Counted from the first letter of the stretch, positions 21,537-31,006 are shown. The stretch: DNA of 64,000 bases from Serripes groenlandicus (GCA_031761405.1 JASEVX010000007.1:42146840-42210839), one strand, 5' to 3'. Numbers and translations: made by a program. The notes: generated by a model from the sequence alone, not told the origin.

Positions 21537-22062
21537 ACAAAAGCGATACATGAGGGGAGCCACTGTAGAATTAACGTTATTCCGTTGTAAATTTACTAAT
21601 TAACTATATATGTATGTATGCAATAGCGATACATGAGGGGAGCCACTGTAGAATTAACGTTATTCCGTTGTAAATTTACTAATTAACTATATATGAATGT
21701 ATGCAATAGCGATACACGAGGGGAGCCACTGTAGAGTTAACGTAAATCCGTTGTAAATATACTAATTAACTATATATGTATGTATGTATGCAATAGCGAT
21801 ACATGAGGGGAGCCACTGTAGAATTAACGTTATTCCGTTGTAAATTTACTAATTAACTATATATGTATGTATGCAATAGCGATACATGAGGGGAGCCACT
21901 GTAGAGTTAAAGTTATTCCGTTGTAAATTAACTAATTAACTATATATGTATGTATGCAATAGCGATACACGAGGGGAGCCACTGTATAGTTAACCTAGAT
22001 CCGTTGTAAATTTACTAATTAACTATATATGTTTGGTTGCAATAGCGATACATGAGGGGAGC
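18955..22062. repeat. Satellite C: ~35 units of 83-95 bp
   Basis: Each unit reads GAGCCACTGTAGAGTTAACG, then TAAATCCGTTGTAAATTTAC, TAATTAACTATATATG, a (GTAT)n tract of 1-5 repeats, and CAATAGCGATACATGAGGGG. Length varies mainly through the GTAT tract. Variants (CCACCG or CCACTG; AACGTAAATCC, AACCTAGATCC or AACGTTATTCC; ATACATGAG or ATAGACGAG) are mixed along the array. One unit near 19800-19860 has lost its CAATAGCGATA block. I see no link to the SINEs. Confidence 0.95.
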
Positions 22063-22134
22063 CGAGTACCAGACTTGGAAGACAATCAAGTCTTCGTATA
22101 GGCCGGTCATGTAACTCTCACCACGCAGTCTAGC

Positions 22135-22405
22135 CTCGAATGCTCGGTGGGTAACGACAAGGGCTAACAATCCAGTGATCTTGATTTCGGACCCTGGCTC
22201 GATCGCTGACTTTTTCTGATGACTGACAAAAGACTTTCTAGACAGGGTCATTTAGTTTACACAAAAGTGCTAAATTTAGTCTATGTGGGAAGGTAGCCAG
22301 TTGCCTGGGAAGAACGGTGTATAGACTACTGTTGCGAAAAAGCCAGGAAACACGTGAGCTTGCTGCCGTGATATAAATGAACCACCGTTGTTAACAGTTC
22401 TATCG
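22135..22405 (+). mobile_element. SINE family A, diverged full-length copy
   Basis: A head with CTCGGTGGGTAACGACAAGG and GGCTAACAATCCAGTG aligns with the tRNA-like head at 25186-25256. The body has CTATGTGGGAAGGTAGCCAG and GCCAGGAAACACGTGAG. The 3' domain reads GCTGCCGTGATATAAATGAA. It abuts the right edge of satellite C. Confidence 0.7.
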
Positions 22406-22518
22406 TTTTGTCAATTTAGAAACAAATAGGACTTAATAACTTGTAGACGGACCATGCATATTCTCGTGGGACTAGCCATCACAAAAACTAGCCTGAGTTT
22501 TCACCGTATGCAGATGCA

Positions 22519-22712
22519 TTAACCCGTTTCCCCCATGCAGACGCTTTCTGATGCCTCTGATGACGGCTCAAAACGAGCAAGTTCTCCTTTTGCCACAATG
22601 TTTTCCACTTTTAGTCATAGGTTATCCATTCAATTATAGAGATTTTATATGTTTTGACAAAATATGTTCAAAGTCGTCTGCTGCAGAATTGTCGTATGAG
22701 GGAAAGGGATAA
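22519..22712. mobile_element. TTAACCC foldback element, left half of hairpin deleted
   Basis: Starts TTAACCCGTTTCCCCCATG and ends GTATGAGGGAAAGGGATAA, so both termini survive. The deletion removes the left arm of the central hairpin: GATGACGGCTCAAAACGAGC passes straight to the right arm. Confidence 0.8.
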
Positions 22713-23250
22713 GACCCAAAATCTGAAGAGGCGGCTTAAATATTGGAGCTTTATTGCATTTTCCTTTTTAGAAACAAGAATCAATAAAGTATGCTTAAAA
22801 CATGGGATATTTTGGTCTTTAACAAAAAACAAGATGATTTATATCTAATCACCTACATGAAATGTATTCCCGCGAGTGTCATTATGGGTTTGAAAGACAC
22901 TATCTTCCACTGCTCTACGGGGGAGGGAGAATCCACTGACAAAGATTTAGTTTAAACTCGTCTATTGTGTAAACCTTGATTGCGGAACAAGCTTTCAGCT
23001 TAATTAAATACGCCCGTTCATTATTCACAAAGTTTATTTTCCAATATACTTTAATACGAACCTTTTGTTCTATCATTATCTTTTTACACCAATATTGATA
23101 ACTCTTATACTGCTATTCGGGAAGAAGTCTCTGTTGATGAAAACTCTTTCTCTACGACCAATTTTATAAGAACGGGGAGCGAATACTCTTATGTATAGAA
23201 TGCTTGTAACTTCACGTATCACAACTTTTATAACAAGACAGGTTTGTAAC
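22713..23250. other. Spacer, no feature recognised
   Basis: AT-rich DNA with no open frame of interest beyond the end of the preceding element and no repeat I recognise. Confidence 0.4.
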
Positions 23251-23255
23251 GGAGT

Positions 23256-23550
23256 GGATCTTTTTCTTTTGTTTGTCTCGCCTCGACGGAAAATCTTGAT
23301 AACACTCTGGAGGCCGCATGTTTAACTTGAGCATGTTGAAACATTTTCAAAATGTTTGTCCTGGTGATATGTAAGCCAAGTTCGAAAATATGTCATGTTG
23401 GGTCAAAAACTAGGTCACTAGGTCAAATTAAAGGAAAATCTTGTTAAAACTCTGGAGGCTGCATTTTTAGCTTGAAAATATTGAAACTTTGTCAGAATGT
23501 TTGTCTTGTTTATTGTCTCGCCGTGACGATGTAGCGAAAGCGAGACTCGT
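23256..23550. repeat. Pearl-like tandem-core repeat, two units
   Basis: Two related ~110-bp cores, each with GAAAATCTTG, AACACTCTGGAGG-type bases and ATGTTTGTC, are flanked by TTTGTCTCGCCTCGACGG and TTGTCTCGCCGTGACGATG. The latter continues into a GTAGCGAAAGCGAGACTCG hairpin-like end. The layout resembles Pearl-type bivalve elements (tandem core between unique ends). Confidence 0.45.
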
Positions 23551-24290
23551 GTCTTACCTTACTAGCGGCGGCGGCCTCAAACATATAGTTTAGCTCAACG
23601 TTAAAGAGTGTTGCTGTTACTTGTTCTCAACAACTATAAGTTGTATGGCTTTCACACTTGGATAATAGTTAAAAGACGCTTTATTATAGTATGTAGCTGC
23701 TGTGTGTAAACTAGTCTGTCTCATCAATTACGGTAGATGTTTGTGGATTTTGAGAATTGGAAAAACACCTCCAAATAATGTACAAACAACCAAATAAAGC
23801 ACTCGCCATACTTTTTTCATTTGCGTTTACCTTATCGTTAAGCTTGTTTGGTTGTTATTGTTTTTGTGTGTGTTTTTCAGTTTCCATCAAAAGGTACAAT
23901 GACATATAGCTTTACAACTTGTGTCATAACAATACTTCTTATGCCCTTCGTTACATTGTCGACTGTCGCCTATTGAGAGGGTGATTAAACATTACTTTCA
24001 GAGGATTTTGTTGGATTCTAAGAATTGAACTTTTGTTAGATTTATTCAAACCTGCAAACTGTTTTTAACTTTCGCATTGGCGGCGTTAAACTGTGCACGT
24101 CTGGACTTTACATTAGGCGAAATTCTTATTTTCTGCTATAAAGTACACCTGAGATTTTCCATTTACTTCAAACTTTTGAACTCTTTAATATCATTCCACA
24201 CCTAGATAGTTAAACCAAGCCGCATAAAAAACGACCTTTGTTTGATTTTGATTTTACATTTACCTGAATAATGGGCGATTCTCGTTTTGT
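23551..24290. other. Spacer, no feature recognised
   Basis: No open frame above 60 codons and no repeat family recognised. Confidence 0.4.
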
Positions 24291-24295
24291 CAACC

Positions 24296-24400
24296 CCTTC
24301 TTATTGCAGACACATTTTGACAACTGTTGAAAACATTGTGACAAAAAGAAGAAAAGCTCTTAATAAGCAAGTTTCCCATTTGGCGTAGTAATGTCTACTC
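24296..24400. mobile_element. TTAACCC foldback element, left-half fragment
   Basis: CAACCCCTTCTTATTGCAG, ACACATTTTGACAACTG, GAAAACATTGTGAC and a worn core (AAGCTCTTAATAAGCAAG) keep the family order. Confidence 0.55.
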
Positions 24401-24430
24401 TATTCATGTATTGAGCAGTTCCACGAGAAT

Positions 24431-24485
24431 ACCATCATTTAGGACTCTGCGTAAAGTATCGACCCGGATCAGCCTAAGCATGCCT
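24431..24485. mobile_element. CGCGAGAAAA foldback element fragment
   Basis: GACTCTGCGTAAAGTATCG followed by ACCCGGATCAGCCTAAGCAT matches the left subterminal block of 18312-18580. Confidence 0.55.
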
Positions 24486-24737
24486 GTATGACCAGATTGG
24501 GGTGGCGAGAATAGAAAAAAAGCTAATTAGTAATGCGCGGCGATTGGGCAGGTTAATATGTGCTTCGAATGTCACGTGGTCCCGAATAACGGTTTCCTGG
24601 TGGCGTGGCTCGTTTCTTTCTTATTTTGGAACCAATCTAATGAACATATTAAGGAAGCAATTAACAGCGCAGAGAGGCGAACAGCGATTAAAGGGGATGT
24701 ACTGGTTGGTCTTAGAAGTCCCCGCAAAGAGGATCCA

Positions 24738-25160
24738 ATGACCGTAAGAGATCAAAGGGACACAGAAAAGTACATTCATCCCTTTAATAATGTTTTTTTG
24801 GCTTGCCCCGGAAGAAAGGTATTATAAACTTCAAATAAGGTAATAATGATAAACCCATCCCCACATGTTGACGCATTCGTAGCGTACACTCATTGTTTGA
24901 AAATATTGTGGTACAAGTTGTAATTGCTCTAAAAGAGCATGACCGAAAGAGATTAAAGGGCCACAGCAAAGTACATTCATCCCTCTAATAATGCTTCTTG
25001 GCTTGCACCGGAAGAAAGATAAATCAAAGCGTTGTTTATACACTTCAAATATGGTCATTATAATTAACCCATTCCCACACGGAGACTCATTTTGACGCAT
25101 TCGAAGCATACAGACATTTTTGAAAATGTTGTGGCACAAGGTGATGTTGCTCTAAAAGAG
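24738..25160. repeat. Tandem duplication of ~205-220 bp
   Basis: Two copies (24738-24939 and 24940-25160) share GTACATTCATCCCT, AATAATG, GGCTTGC with CCGGAAGAAAG, CACTTCAAATA-type bases, a CCCACA foldback end, ATTGTTTGAAAATATTG and GCTCTAAAAGAGCA. The junction falls at the apex of the foldback hairpin in copy one, where GCTCTAAAAGAGCA is followed by ATGACCG instead of the second arm. Plus-strand frames at 24502-24827 have no recognised product. Confidence 0.75.
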
Positions 25161-25163
25161 CAA

Positions 25164-25492
25164 TTCCTGTTTGTCTCAGTCGAGTCCCGGTAGCTCAGTC
25201 GGTAACGACGCGGGCTGTTAATCCAGGGGTTGTGAGTTCGAATCCCGGCTCGGCCAACTTTCCTTCCGACGTTTGACATAAGTCATTGTGACATGCGTCA
25301 TTCGTCTTCCACCAATGGACTAAGTCTATGTGGAAAAGCAGCCAGTTGCTTGGGAAGATTGTTGTGTGGAGCACTGGTGTGAGAAAACCAGGAAACACAT
25401 GAGTAGGTGAACTGGCCGCCGTGATATGACTGAGAAATTGTTAAAACGGCGTTAAACCCCAATCAATCAATCAATCAATCCTCTTTGTCTCA
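25164..25492. repeat. 13 bp target-site duplication around the nested SINE
   Basis: CCTGTTTGTCTCA (25164-25176) and CCTCTTTGTCTCA (25480-25492) flank the SINE with one mismatch. This is the signature of target-primed insertion. Confidence 0.85.
25177..25479 (+). mobile_element. SINE family A, best-preserved full-length copy
   Basis: The head at about 25184-25256 looks like a tRNA. The A box is GTAGCTCAGTCGG and the B box is GAGTTCGAATCCCGGCTCGG. The anticodon-loop-like GGGCTGTTAATCCAGGG lies between. The body carries CATTCGTCTTCCACCAATGG and GCCAGGAAACACATGAG. The 3' domain reads GCCGTGATATGACTGAGAAA, then AAACGGCGTTAAACCCC. The tail is (AATC)n. Such elements are transcribed by RNA polymerase III and mobilised by a partner LINE; which LINE is not evident. 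Confidence 0.9.
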
Positions 25493-25612
25493 CAATCTAT
25501 TGTTACTTTATTCAATAATGTTATCTTCATTAATCTAAAGTTTCCATTTATTGGCTTTGCTTTTTTTTCAAAGTCGCCCGCTGTGGGCCTGTTGTATGTG
25601 GGAAAGGGTTAA

Positions 25613-25905
25613 AACAACACATTTCGTAGAAAGATTATGTTAAGGATTTGTTTGTCTGGATGAACCTAATCTGGAAAAACACGAGGAGTGTCAATTCACC
25701 GGAAGTCGCACGTTATGTATATCTTTAACTGCAGTTACTTTGCAATACCGACCTGGTCCCAAGCTGATCTTTAGGCAAACATTTATTTTTGCGTTCAGTA
25801 AATCATTTTCATCGAACTTGTGACTTCGTAAGATGAACGTCACATAATGTGAAGTCGTCGTGAATTAGCAGCCCCTACCATTTCGTTATCTGGTCATGCA
25901 TACAC
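25613..25905. other. Spacer, no feature recognised
   Basis: No open frame of interest and no repeat recognised. Confidence 0.4.
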
Positions 25906-25910
25906 TGAAA

Positions 25911-26033
25911 ATGGCGGCGCCCATTGGACAAGGTGGCGCCAGAATTTATTGCGCGGGTGCATCAGCACCAGTGCATATATTGGTTGTGATTAGAACTACC
26001 ACTGGTGCAATGGGCAATGGGCTTGCGCCGTGT
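25911..26033. repeat. Imperfect foldback of ~120 bp
   Basis: GGCGCCCATTGG on the left faces CAATGGGCTTGCGCC on the right. Inside, GCACCAGTGCAT faces CCACTGGTGCAATGGGC. It is more GC-rich than its surroundings. It may be a small foldback element; no other copy was seen. Confidence 0.45.
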
Positions 26034-26221
26034 TAATCGTCTTGATCGCGCATGCGCCGTATTTTACCGTCAGCTTTCGGATATGTTCATAGCAGTTCGT
26101 CACTAGACTGGTTCTCGTTCGAGTTTGCAATAGAAGATTAAGATTAGTGAACCAGTCTATTTATATCCAAGTAGTTGTTTTTATAATTAAAATGTAAATT
26201 AAAAGTCATAGTGTAACGTGT

Positions 26222-26294
26222 ACCGCCGTTAAGCAATCGCGGGTCACCCATCCAGGCATTAACCGCGATGAACGTTGCTTAACTTTACGAAAAG
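26222..26294 (-). pseudogene. 5S rRNA-like fragment
   Basis: On the minus strand the bases AAGTTAAGCAACGTT, then CGCGGTTAATGCC and TGGATGGGTGACCCGCG, follow the middle and 3' part of animal 5S rRNA (AAGTTAAGCAACG, GGTTAGTACTTGGATGGGTG, ACCGCC). The 5' third and the final stem do not match well. It could be a 5S pseudogene or the head of a 5S-derived SINE. Confidence 0.45.
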
Positions 26295-26299
26295 GTCAA

Positions 26300-27150
26300 C
26301 AACTGACGCAAGGCTGTAGAAGTGTTATGTTTACCTATATCCCGTTCCCGTTACATTTCTCCCTCTTTTCTCTTGACTTCGACCCGAACTCACACAACTG
26401 AACACAATCAGTATATCAGAGCGGAGTCTATGTAACATCACTGGGATCCACCGGGATTTTAATAACAGGAAAATGGGAATATTTTCAAAAATACGAAGTT
26501 ATTGTGCTTAGTTTTGCGATTTTAAGAATATATTAAGGAAACAAAAGGACGCACATGCTTTACTTTACACCGTCATTGGGGTTTTCTGCCAAACGTAATA
26601 ATTTATTGCAGTACGCCGGGTACCAGACTGAATATAATTATTTATGCTCAGGCATTCATAAAATTCACAAATTTACAGGATTGCGTTGCATTAGTTTTAA
26701 AACAATAAATAAAGAAGTGTGTTAAGGATACTAAATCGCGTACTCAGCTTGCATCCCTTCCCTTCCTTAGTTGAGTACACACTTAGGAACAGATAAACCT
26801 TATTGACAGGTACTAGCTAGGAACGTCAATCATATATGTGGAAACATTAGTATTTCTGTCGATTATGGATGGATTCCTAGAAGCTCGAATTACGAGACAG
26901 ATTTCACGATGTCACGATAGTGATAATTGGTCTGTTGTTGAATGATTGTTTAGGTATTTAGACAACGATAGGGCCCACGCACGGTCGATACATTTGTTAC
27001 TGATTACAATAGTAACTGCGTGGAGTTCAACGGAAGTATCAACGGACGGCCTCTTAAATTATAGTTCCTAATTAATTGTTGATAAAGCCGTTATTTATTT
27101 TTAGGTTTGTGTTAAGATGGGAGTGTTAATGAGTTAGTAATTACGAGTTG
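26300..27150. other. Spacer upstream of the recombinase remnant
   Basis: No gene is visible. TTTATTTTTAG near 27090-27105 resembles a splice acceptor ahead of the recombinase reading, but the following bases carry stops. No repeat family is recognised. Confidence 0.35.
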
Positions 27151-27151
27151 T

Positions 27152-28080
27152 TTACCAGCGGAACAATTTGGTGATGTACCTAGAAAAAAAAAGGCAGAAC
27201 AACTCGTTTACTCAAAAAGTGACGAGACAAACACAAAATACGTGTTGAACTTCGACAAGTGGAGACGTTTTGTTGTGTCGAAAGGTAGAAGTGCAATTCC
27301 TGCATCTCCGATACTCGTTTCATTATAGTGCACAGAACAAATTGACAAAGAGTGTTCATTCAATGTGATGTCTGCAAATGTATACAGTATTAAGTGGGCA
27401 CATTTTTTAAAGGGACTTCCCGATCCAAAGGAAAACAGTTTTGTCAAAAGCTTGTTAGAATCGGCTAAAAAAAAACAGTCAATAAAAAGGACCATATAGA
27501 CGCGGATATTTAGAAGAAAGTTTGTTCCGAATATGCCTGTTCCACAGACGTACTGGTTGTTAGGGATTCGTGTTTTTATTGCTCGGTTATGCCGGAATTT
27601 TAAGGTTTGACGAGATCAGTTCGTTATGATGTAATGACGTGTCATTTCATGATGATTATTTCACATTGGTTATTAGAAAAGAATGACCGATCAGTATCGG
27701 TCAGTTTATACTGCTGTTATATGTAAAGGAGACTATGTAGCTTGTCCCTACAATATGTTAAAGCGTTACATGTCAATTAATAGTCAGATTGTTACTGATC
27801 TCATTTATCTGTTTATACCTTGTTATAGGTCTAGCAATATATGCAGCAAATTGTTTCTAAAGATAAATCACTTTGTTAAACTAGGCCAAGAGCTAGGGAT
27901 AGTATGATAGGTAGATTGTGTCCCTTTGCAGTATATTTGAACATTGGTTTGCATTCATAGAGAGCAGGTGGTGCTGCCGCCGCAGCAACTTTAGGGGTTA
28001 ACGATATATGTTGGAAAATGCACGGTCGGTTGAGGTCCGACAGTAGCAAAGATCGGTATGTCACAGATGCATTAGTATAA
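27152..28080 (+). pseudogene. Tyrosine recombinase (phage-integrase fold), inactivated
   Basis: Such enzymes cut and rejoin DNA through a tyrosine. The N-terminal core-binding domain is clear at 27152-27480, with KYVLNFDKWRRFVVSKG, a PASPILVSL segment, YSIKWAHFLKGLPDP and FVKSLLESAKKK. One in-frame TAG sits after ILVSL and another after KRTI. The catalytic domain follows in other frames. GYAGILRFDEISSL (27583-27628) carries the first arginine. LVIRK precedes a frameshift and then TDQYR. CKGDYVACPYNMLKRYM lies near 27740. GLHS-stop-RAGGAAAA (27947-27982) keeps H and R of HxxR with a stop between. KMHGRLRSDSSKDRYV (28016-28063) holds the last histidine and the presumed nucleophilic tyrosine. 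At least three stops and three frame changes are present. It is probably a relic of a DIRS- or Crypton-type transposon or a related domesticated integrase. No reverse transcriptase is seen beside it. Confidence 0.85.
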
Positions 28081-28124
28081 AAACTCGAAGTGACACAAAT
28101 CCTGTTATCGCAACTCTATCTGTT

Positions 28125-28225
28125 ATTCCAGCCCTTACATCCTGCCTGGTACATGCATACATTGCTGGTGTTGTTGTTGTTTACTTTAATAGAAGTATGA
28201 CATAATTGTATAGCTAACTAAGACA
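28125..28225 (+). repeat. Direct repeat downstream of the recombinase, copy 1
   Basis: CATCCTGCCTGGTACATGCA, then a TTGTTGTTGTTTACTT tract, AGAAGTATG and GTATAGCTAA. A second copy lies at 29512-29612. It may be the 3' untranslated part of the recombinase element. Confidence 0.6.
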
Positions 28226-28309
28226 AGTGATTCCTCGCGGTGCGCAGTATAGCGAGAGAATGTTGTCATAGCGACATGTGATTTGAATTGTGGGTATTTT
28301 GTTTATGGC

Positions 28310-29007
28310 ACTATTCCACATAGACCACGAATCCCACGAATTGATACATTTTAGGATTCGTAGTTGAATCATAATCAGTTCGTGAAGTTTTTAACTCATT
28401 CGTATATATTCGTACTCAGTTCTTGCAATTCTTGAGCAATCGGGAATTCATGGCAAAAGTTTTGAGCTGTTCAAAATGTTGGCCACGAACTCCCGATTCC
28501 AAAAAATCGTAGTTAATTCGTAACAAAATCGTAATGCATTCTTAGATATCGTAACTGAATCGTAATCGATTCGTAGGCATTCGTAGGTATTCTTAACTCA
28601 TTCGGGGATTCGTGAATTCGTGGTTTGAACACGAATCGGCTACAATTCTGTCACGAATCCCACGAATACACGCAAGCAGGGGTGAAGGCCTTTTTATACC
28701 TATATTGTGGGGAAATCCCAAGAATGATCAAGAATAAATAACGAATTCATTTTTATTTGTACCTGATTCGTACATGCATTCGGCGTATTCTTTACCGATT
28801 CCTAACGTTCGTGTGAAGTATTCGTAATAGATTCTTGTAAATCGTAGTGAATTCTTGACAATATTCGTGCGAATCCAGCCGAATCCCTCTTTCGTACCTG
28901 TATCGTAACTGGATCGTAGAGCGTCACGAATTGGACCAGCAAATTTGCAAAAGTCCACGAATCATTAAATTTCAATTCGTGGCGATTCGTGGTCTGTGTG
29001 GAATAGT
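28310..29007. mobile_element. TIR element of ~0.7 kb rich in ATTCGT words
   Basis: The ends ACTATTCCACATAGACCACG and CGTGGTCTGTGTGGAATAGT are inverted copies with one mismatch over at least 23 bases. The inside is filled with many forward and reverse copies of ATTCGTAG, CACGAATC and TCGTAACTGAATCG-like words. It has no transposase; the 76-codon minus-strand frame is composed of these words. It looks like a non-autonomous DNA element inserted between the two direct repeats that flank the recombinase 3' side. Confidence 0.75.
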
Positions 29008-29015
29008 AGCGTTAC

Positions 29016-29035
29016 GCACGGGTGAACCCGTGCGC
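29016..29035. other. Short perfect hairpin beside the TIR element
   Basis: CGCACGGGT, GA, ACCCGTGCG: a 9 bp GC-rich stem directly right of the TIR element. Function unknown. Confidence 0.55.
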
Positions 29036-29039
29036 AGTT

Positions 29040-29510
29040 TGTGTAACCAAATCATTCTACCAGTCAGTCACGTACAGGCAAGACGTGTTTAATTTCAATT
29101 TCATTAATGATTTCGTTATTTCTGTATATGTAACTTTGAATGAAAGTCGTTTATTTTCAATATTTGAAATGTTTGGAGAGTTGAAAGGGACAATATTATA
29201 CTTATTTTAGTCACCATGTACCAATTAAGGTATTACTGAGTACTAAACGAGTACGCATTGCATTAGTCTAGATCAAAGTAAGGTCCGGCGCTTCGCGGTA
29301 TGGAATTTTACGTCCGGACACAGGTTTCCCGAGTTATTTCATCCAATAGATGTTTTTATCTCTGGTTGTTCCAGGGCCAGTCGACCTCATTACATAAGCT
29401 CATATTGTGTATACCACTATATGTCTGCTCGATCTATCAAGATCTGATTTGTTTAACTAATATTGTTTTAATATTTGATTAGAAGAATATGTTAATGAGT
29501 ATTTGTATAT
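29040..29510. other. Spacer, no gene recognised
   Basis: Two 60-codon plus-strand frames (29022-29210, 29300-29482) without motifs. No repeat recognised. Confidence 0.35.
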
Positions 29511-29511
29511 C

Positions 29512-29612
29512 AATCCTGTACTTATACAGCCTGCCTGGTAAATGCATACATTGTTGTTGTTGTTGTTGTTTACTTCCATAGGGGTATGGAGGAAGTATAG
29601 CTAAGTTTACAA
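29512..29612 (+). repeat. Direct repeat downstream of the recombinase, copy 2
   Basis: Matches 28125-28225: CCTGCCTGGTAAATGCATAC, (TTG)n, TTTACTTCCATAGGGGTATG and GTATAGCTAAG. Confidence 0.6.
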
Positions 29613-29753
29613 TTGAGTAAAAGCAACACAGTAAACTATTTTATATACCATTGCGGCATCACATTTAACTCTGTATGGGTTAAAAAGATAAAAGTGGAGT
29701 TATTTGAAAACTGGCATTTCAAATGTTGAATGCCAGGTAGCTAAAATGTGATA

Positions 29754-29800
29754 TGAGCCGTTCCACAAGAAAACCAACATTTTGGAGTCTGCGTAATGTA
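29754..29800. mobile_element. CGCGAGAAAA foldback element fragment
   Basis: GAGCCGTTCCACAAGAAAAC, then CAACATTTTGGAGTCTGCGT, matches the left end of the family. Confidence 0.55.
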
Positions 29801-30135
29801 AAATATTACATATGATTAGGGTTTAACTGATCCCTCATACCGGTATCTTTGAAATTGACTTGGATCATACCTAAACCAAATAACCATATATATTTATAAT
29901 ATATATATATATATGACATTTGGAACGAGTGTATGTCCAGATCAACATTGCCCACTTACATAATGGGATCTGGCTCTGCAATGTTAGCCAATTAGACATA
30001 GTATATTTGAAGAAACCCCTGACATACATTGCCTCAGGCGGTATTGGTGCACAGTTAAATCTACATCGACACTTGTCACTTATACCACGTGCGTTTTATC
30101 AACGTTCCTGTAAATATCACTTATAAACAACTGTC

Positions 30136-30297
30136 TGCCTTTCCACATATACTATTTGCCCAAATGTGGAAGACGAATTACACTTTTCACATTGACCTTC
30201 GTAAAACGCCGGAAAGAATGTTGGCAGAGCTGGGGTGTGAACTCACAATGCCTTGATTGAGAGACCGCGTCGCAACCGACTGCAATATCGGGGTTAA
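30136..30297 (-). mobile_element. SINE family A, 5' half
   Basis: TTTCCACATATACTATTTGC, a GACGAATTACAC block, ACGCCGGAAAGAATGTTGGC and GTGTGAACTCACAATGCC, then GAGAGACCGCG, correspond to body and tRNA-like head in reverse. Confidence 0.65.
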
Positions 30298-30354
30298 AGA
30301 AGCTTACGATGATCATGGCAGGTTATAACATGTAACCAACTACAGAGGACTACT

Positions 30355-30425
30355 GTAATTCGAACACGTGATAATACGAATACATCGCTTAACTCGAACA
30401 CGTGATAAATCGAATACATCGCTTA
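30355..30425. repeat. Short minisatellite, 2-3 units of 33 bp
   Basis: Units read CTCGAACACGTGATAATACG, then AATACATCGCTTAA. A longer array of the same unit lies at 31007-31163. Confidence 0.7.
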
Positions 30426-30609
30426 CAATTCAGATGGATAGCCTCGTGTTACAAATACAAAGATAACTTTAGAAACTGTTATACCATTATTAACAGAACA
30501 TCTGCAAAATAAGTTACAAAGAGAACGAAAGTTATAAAGAGAATTTTATAAACTGTAATACCAAAAATAACAGAACATCTGCAAACAGCTAGGTAATTAA
30601 TGTCGTTTT

Positions 30610-30745
30610 TGTCTCCCCAATTACTGGTGAGAAGAATCCAGGAAACACATTCATTAATGAATAGGTGAGCTGGATACTGGCTACCTTGGTATGACTACAA
30701 AAGTATCGAAAACATCACTAAACAGAAATCAATCAATCATTAATC
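30610..30745 (+). mobile_element. SINE family A, 3' half
   Basis: AATCCAGGAAACACATTC, GGTGAGCTGGATACTGGC, TTGGTATGACTACAAAAG and a (AATC)n tail are in SINE order. The 3' domain is diverged. Confidence 0.6.
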
Positions 30746-30784
30746 GTCCCTAACGACTAGATTTCTCTGCAAATGCAGCATATT

Positions 30785-30990
30785 GAGATCAGAACCTAAT
30801 TAAGAAAGGGCAATAAGTCAGTAATTAGCTAAAGTAGAGTTGTGGTTCTTGTACACTACACTGTCTCTCAATGTGCTCTTACATTGTAATTTGGTAAAAT
30901 AGAGTTATGGTTCCTGTACACTGCACTTCCTCTCCTTGTGTAGAAGTAGTATTGTATGAAGTTTTATTAAAATCCATCCCGTAGTTTGAA
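30785..30990 (+). repeat. 'Rapid CAATAA' repeat, two units
   Basis: AAAGGGCAATAAGTCAGTAA, AGCTAAAGTAGAGTTGTGG, CTTGTACACTACACTGTCTC, then a second, truncated AAATAGAGTTATGGTTCC unit with GAAGTTTTATTAAAATCCAT. The same unit is arrayed at 59800-61090. Confidence 0.6.
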
Positions 30991-31006
30991 AAAACCCAAT
31001 ACGAGT

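Larger units (their letters stand above)
25064..25612. mobile_element. TTAACCC foldback element split by a SINE
   Basis: The left part begins TTAACCCATTCCCACAC, and the right part ends GTATGTGGGAAAGGGTTAA. The central hairpin is interrupted at its right arm by the SINE at 25177-25479. The two parts rejoin into one standard element. Confidence 0.85.

Noticed and set aside
24502..24827. Two overlapping plus-strand frames (79 and 89 codons)
   Set aside because: They run into the duplicated foldback segment and show no motif or splice support.
25186..25256. tRNA gene
   Set aside because: It has A and B boxes but is followed by a SINE body and flanked by target duplications, so it is a SINE head. 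The same applies to heads at 8190, 31813 and 35900.
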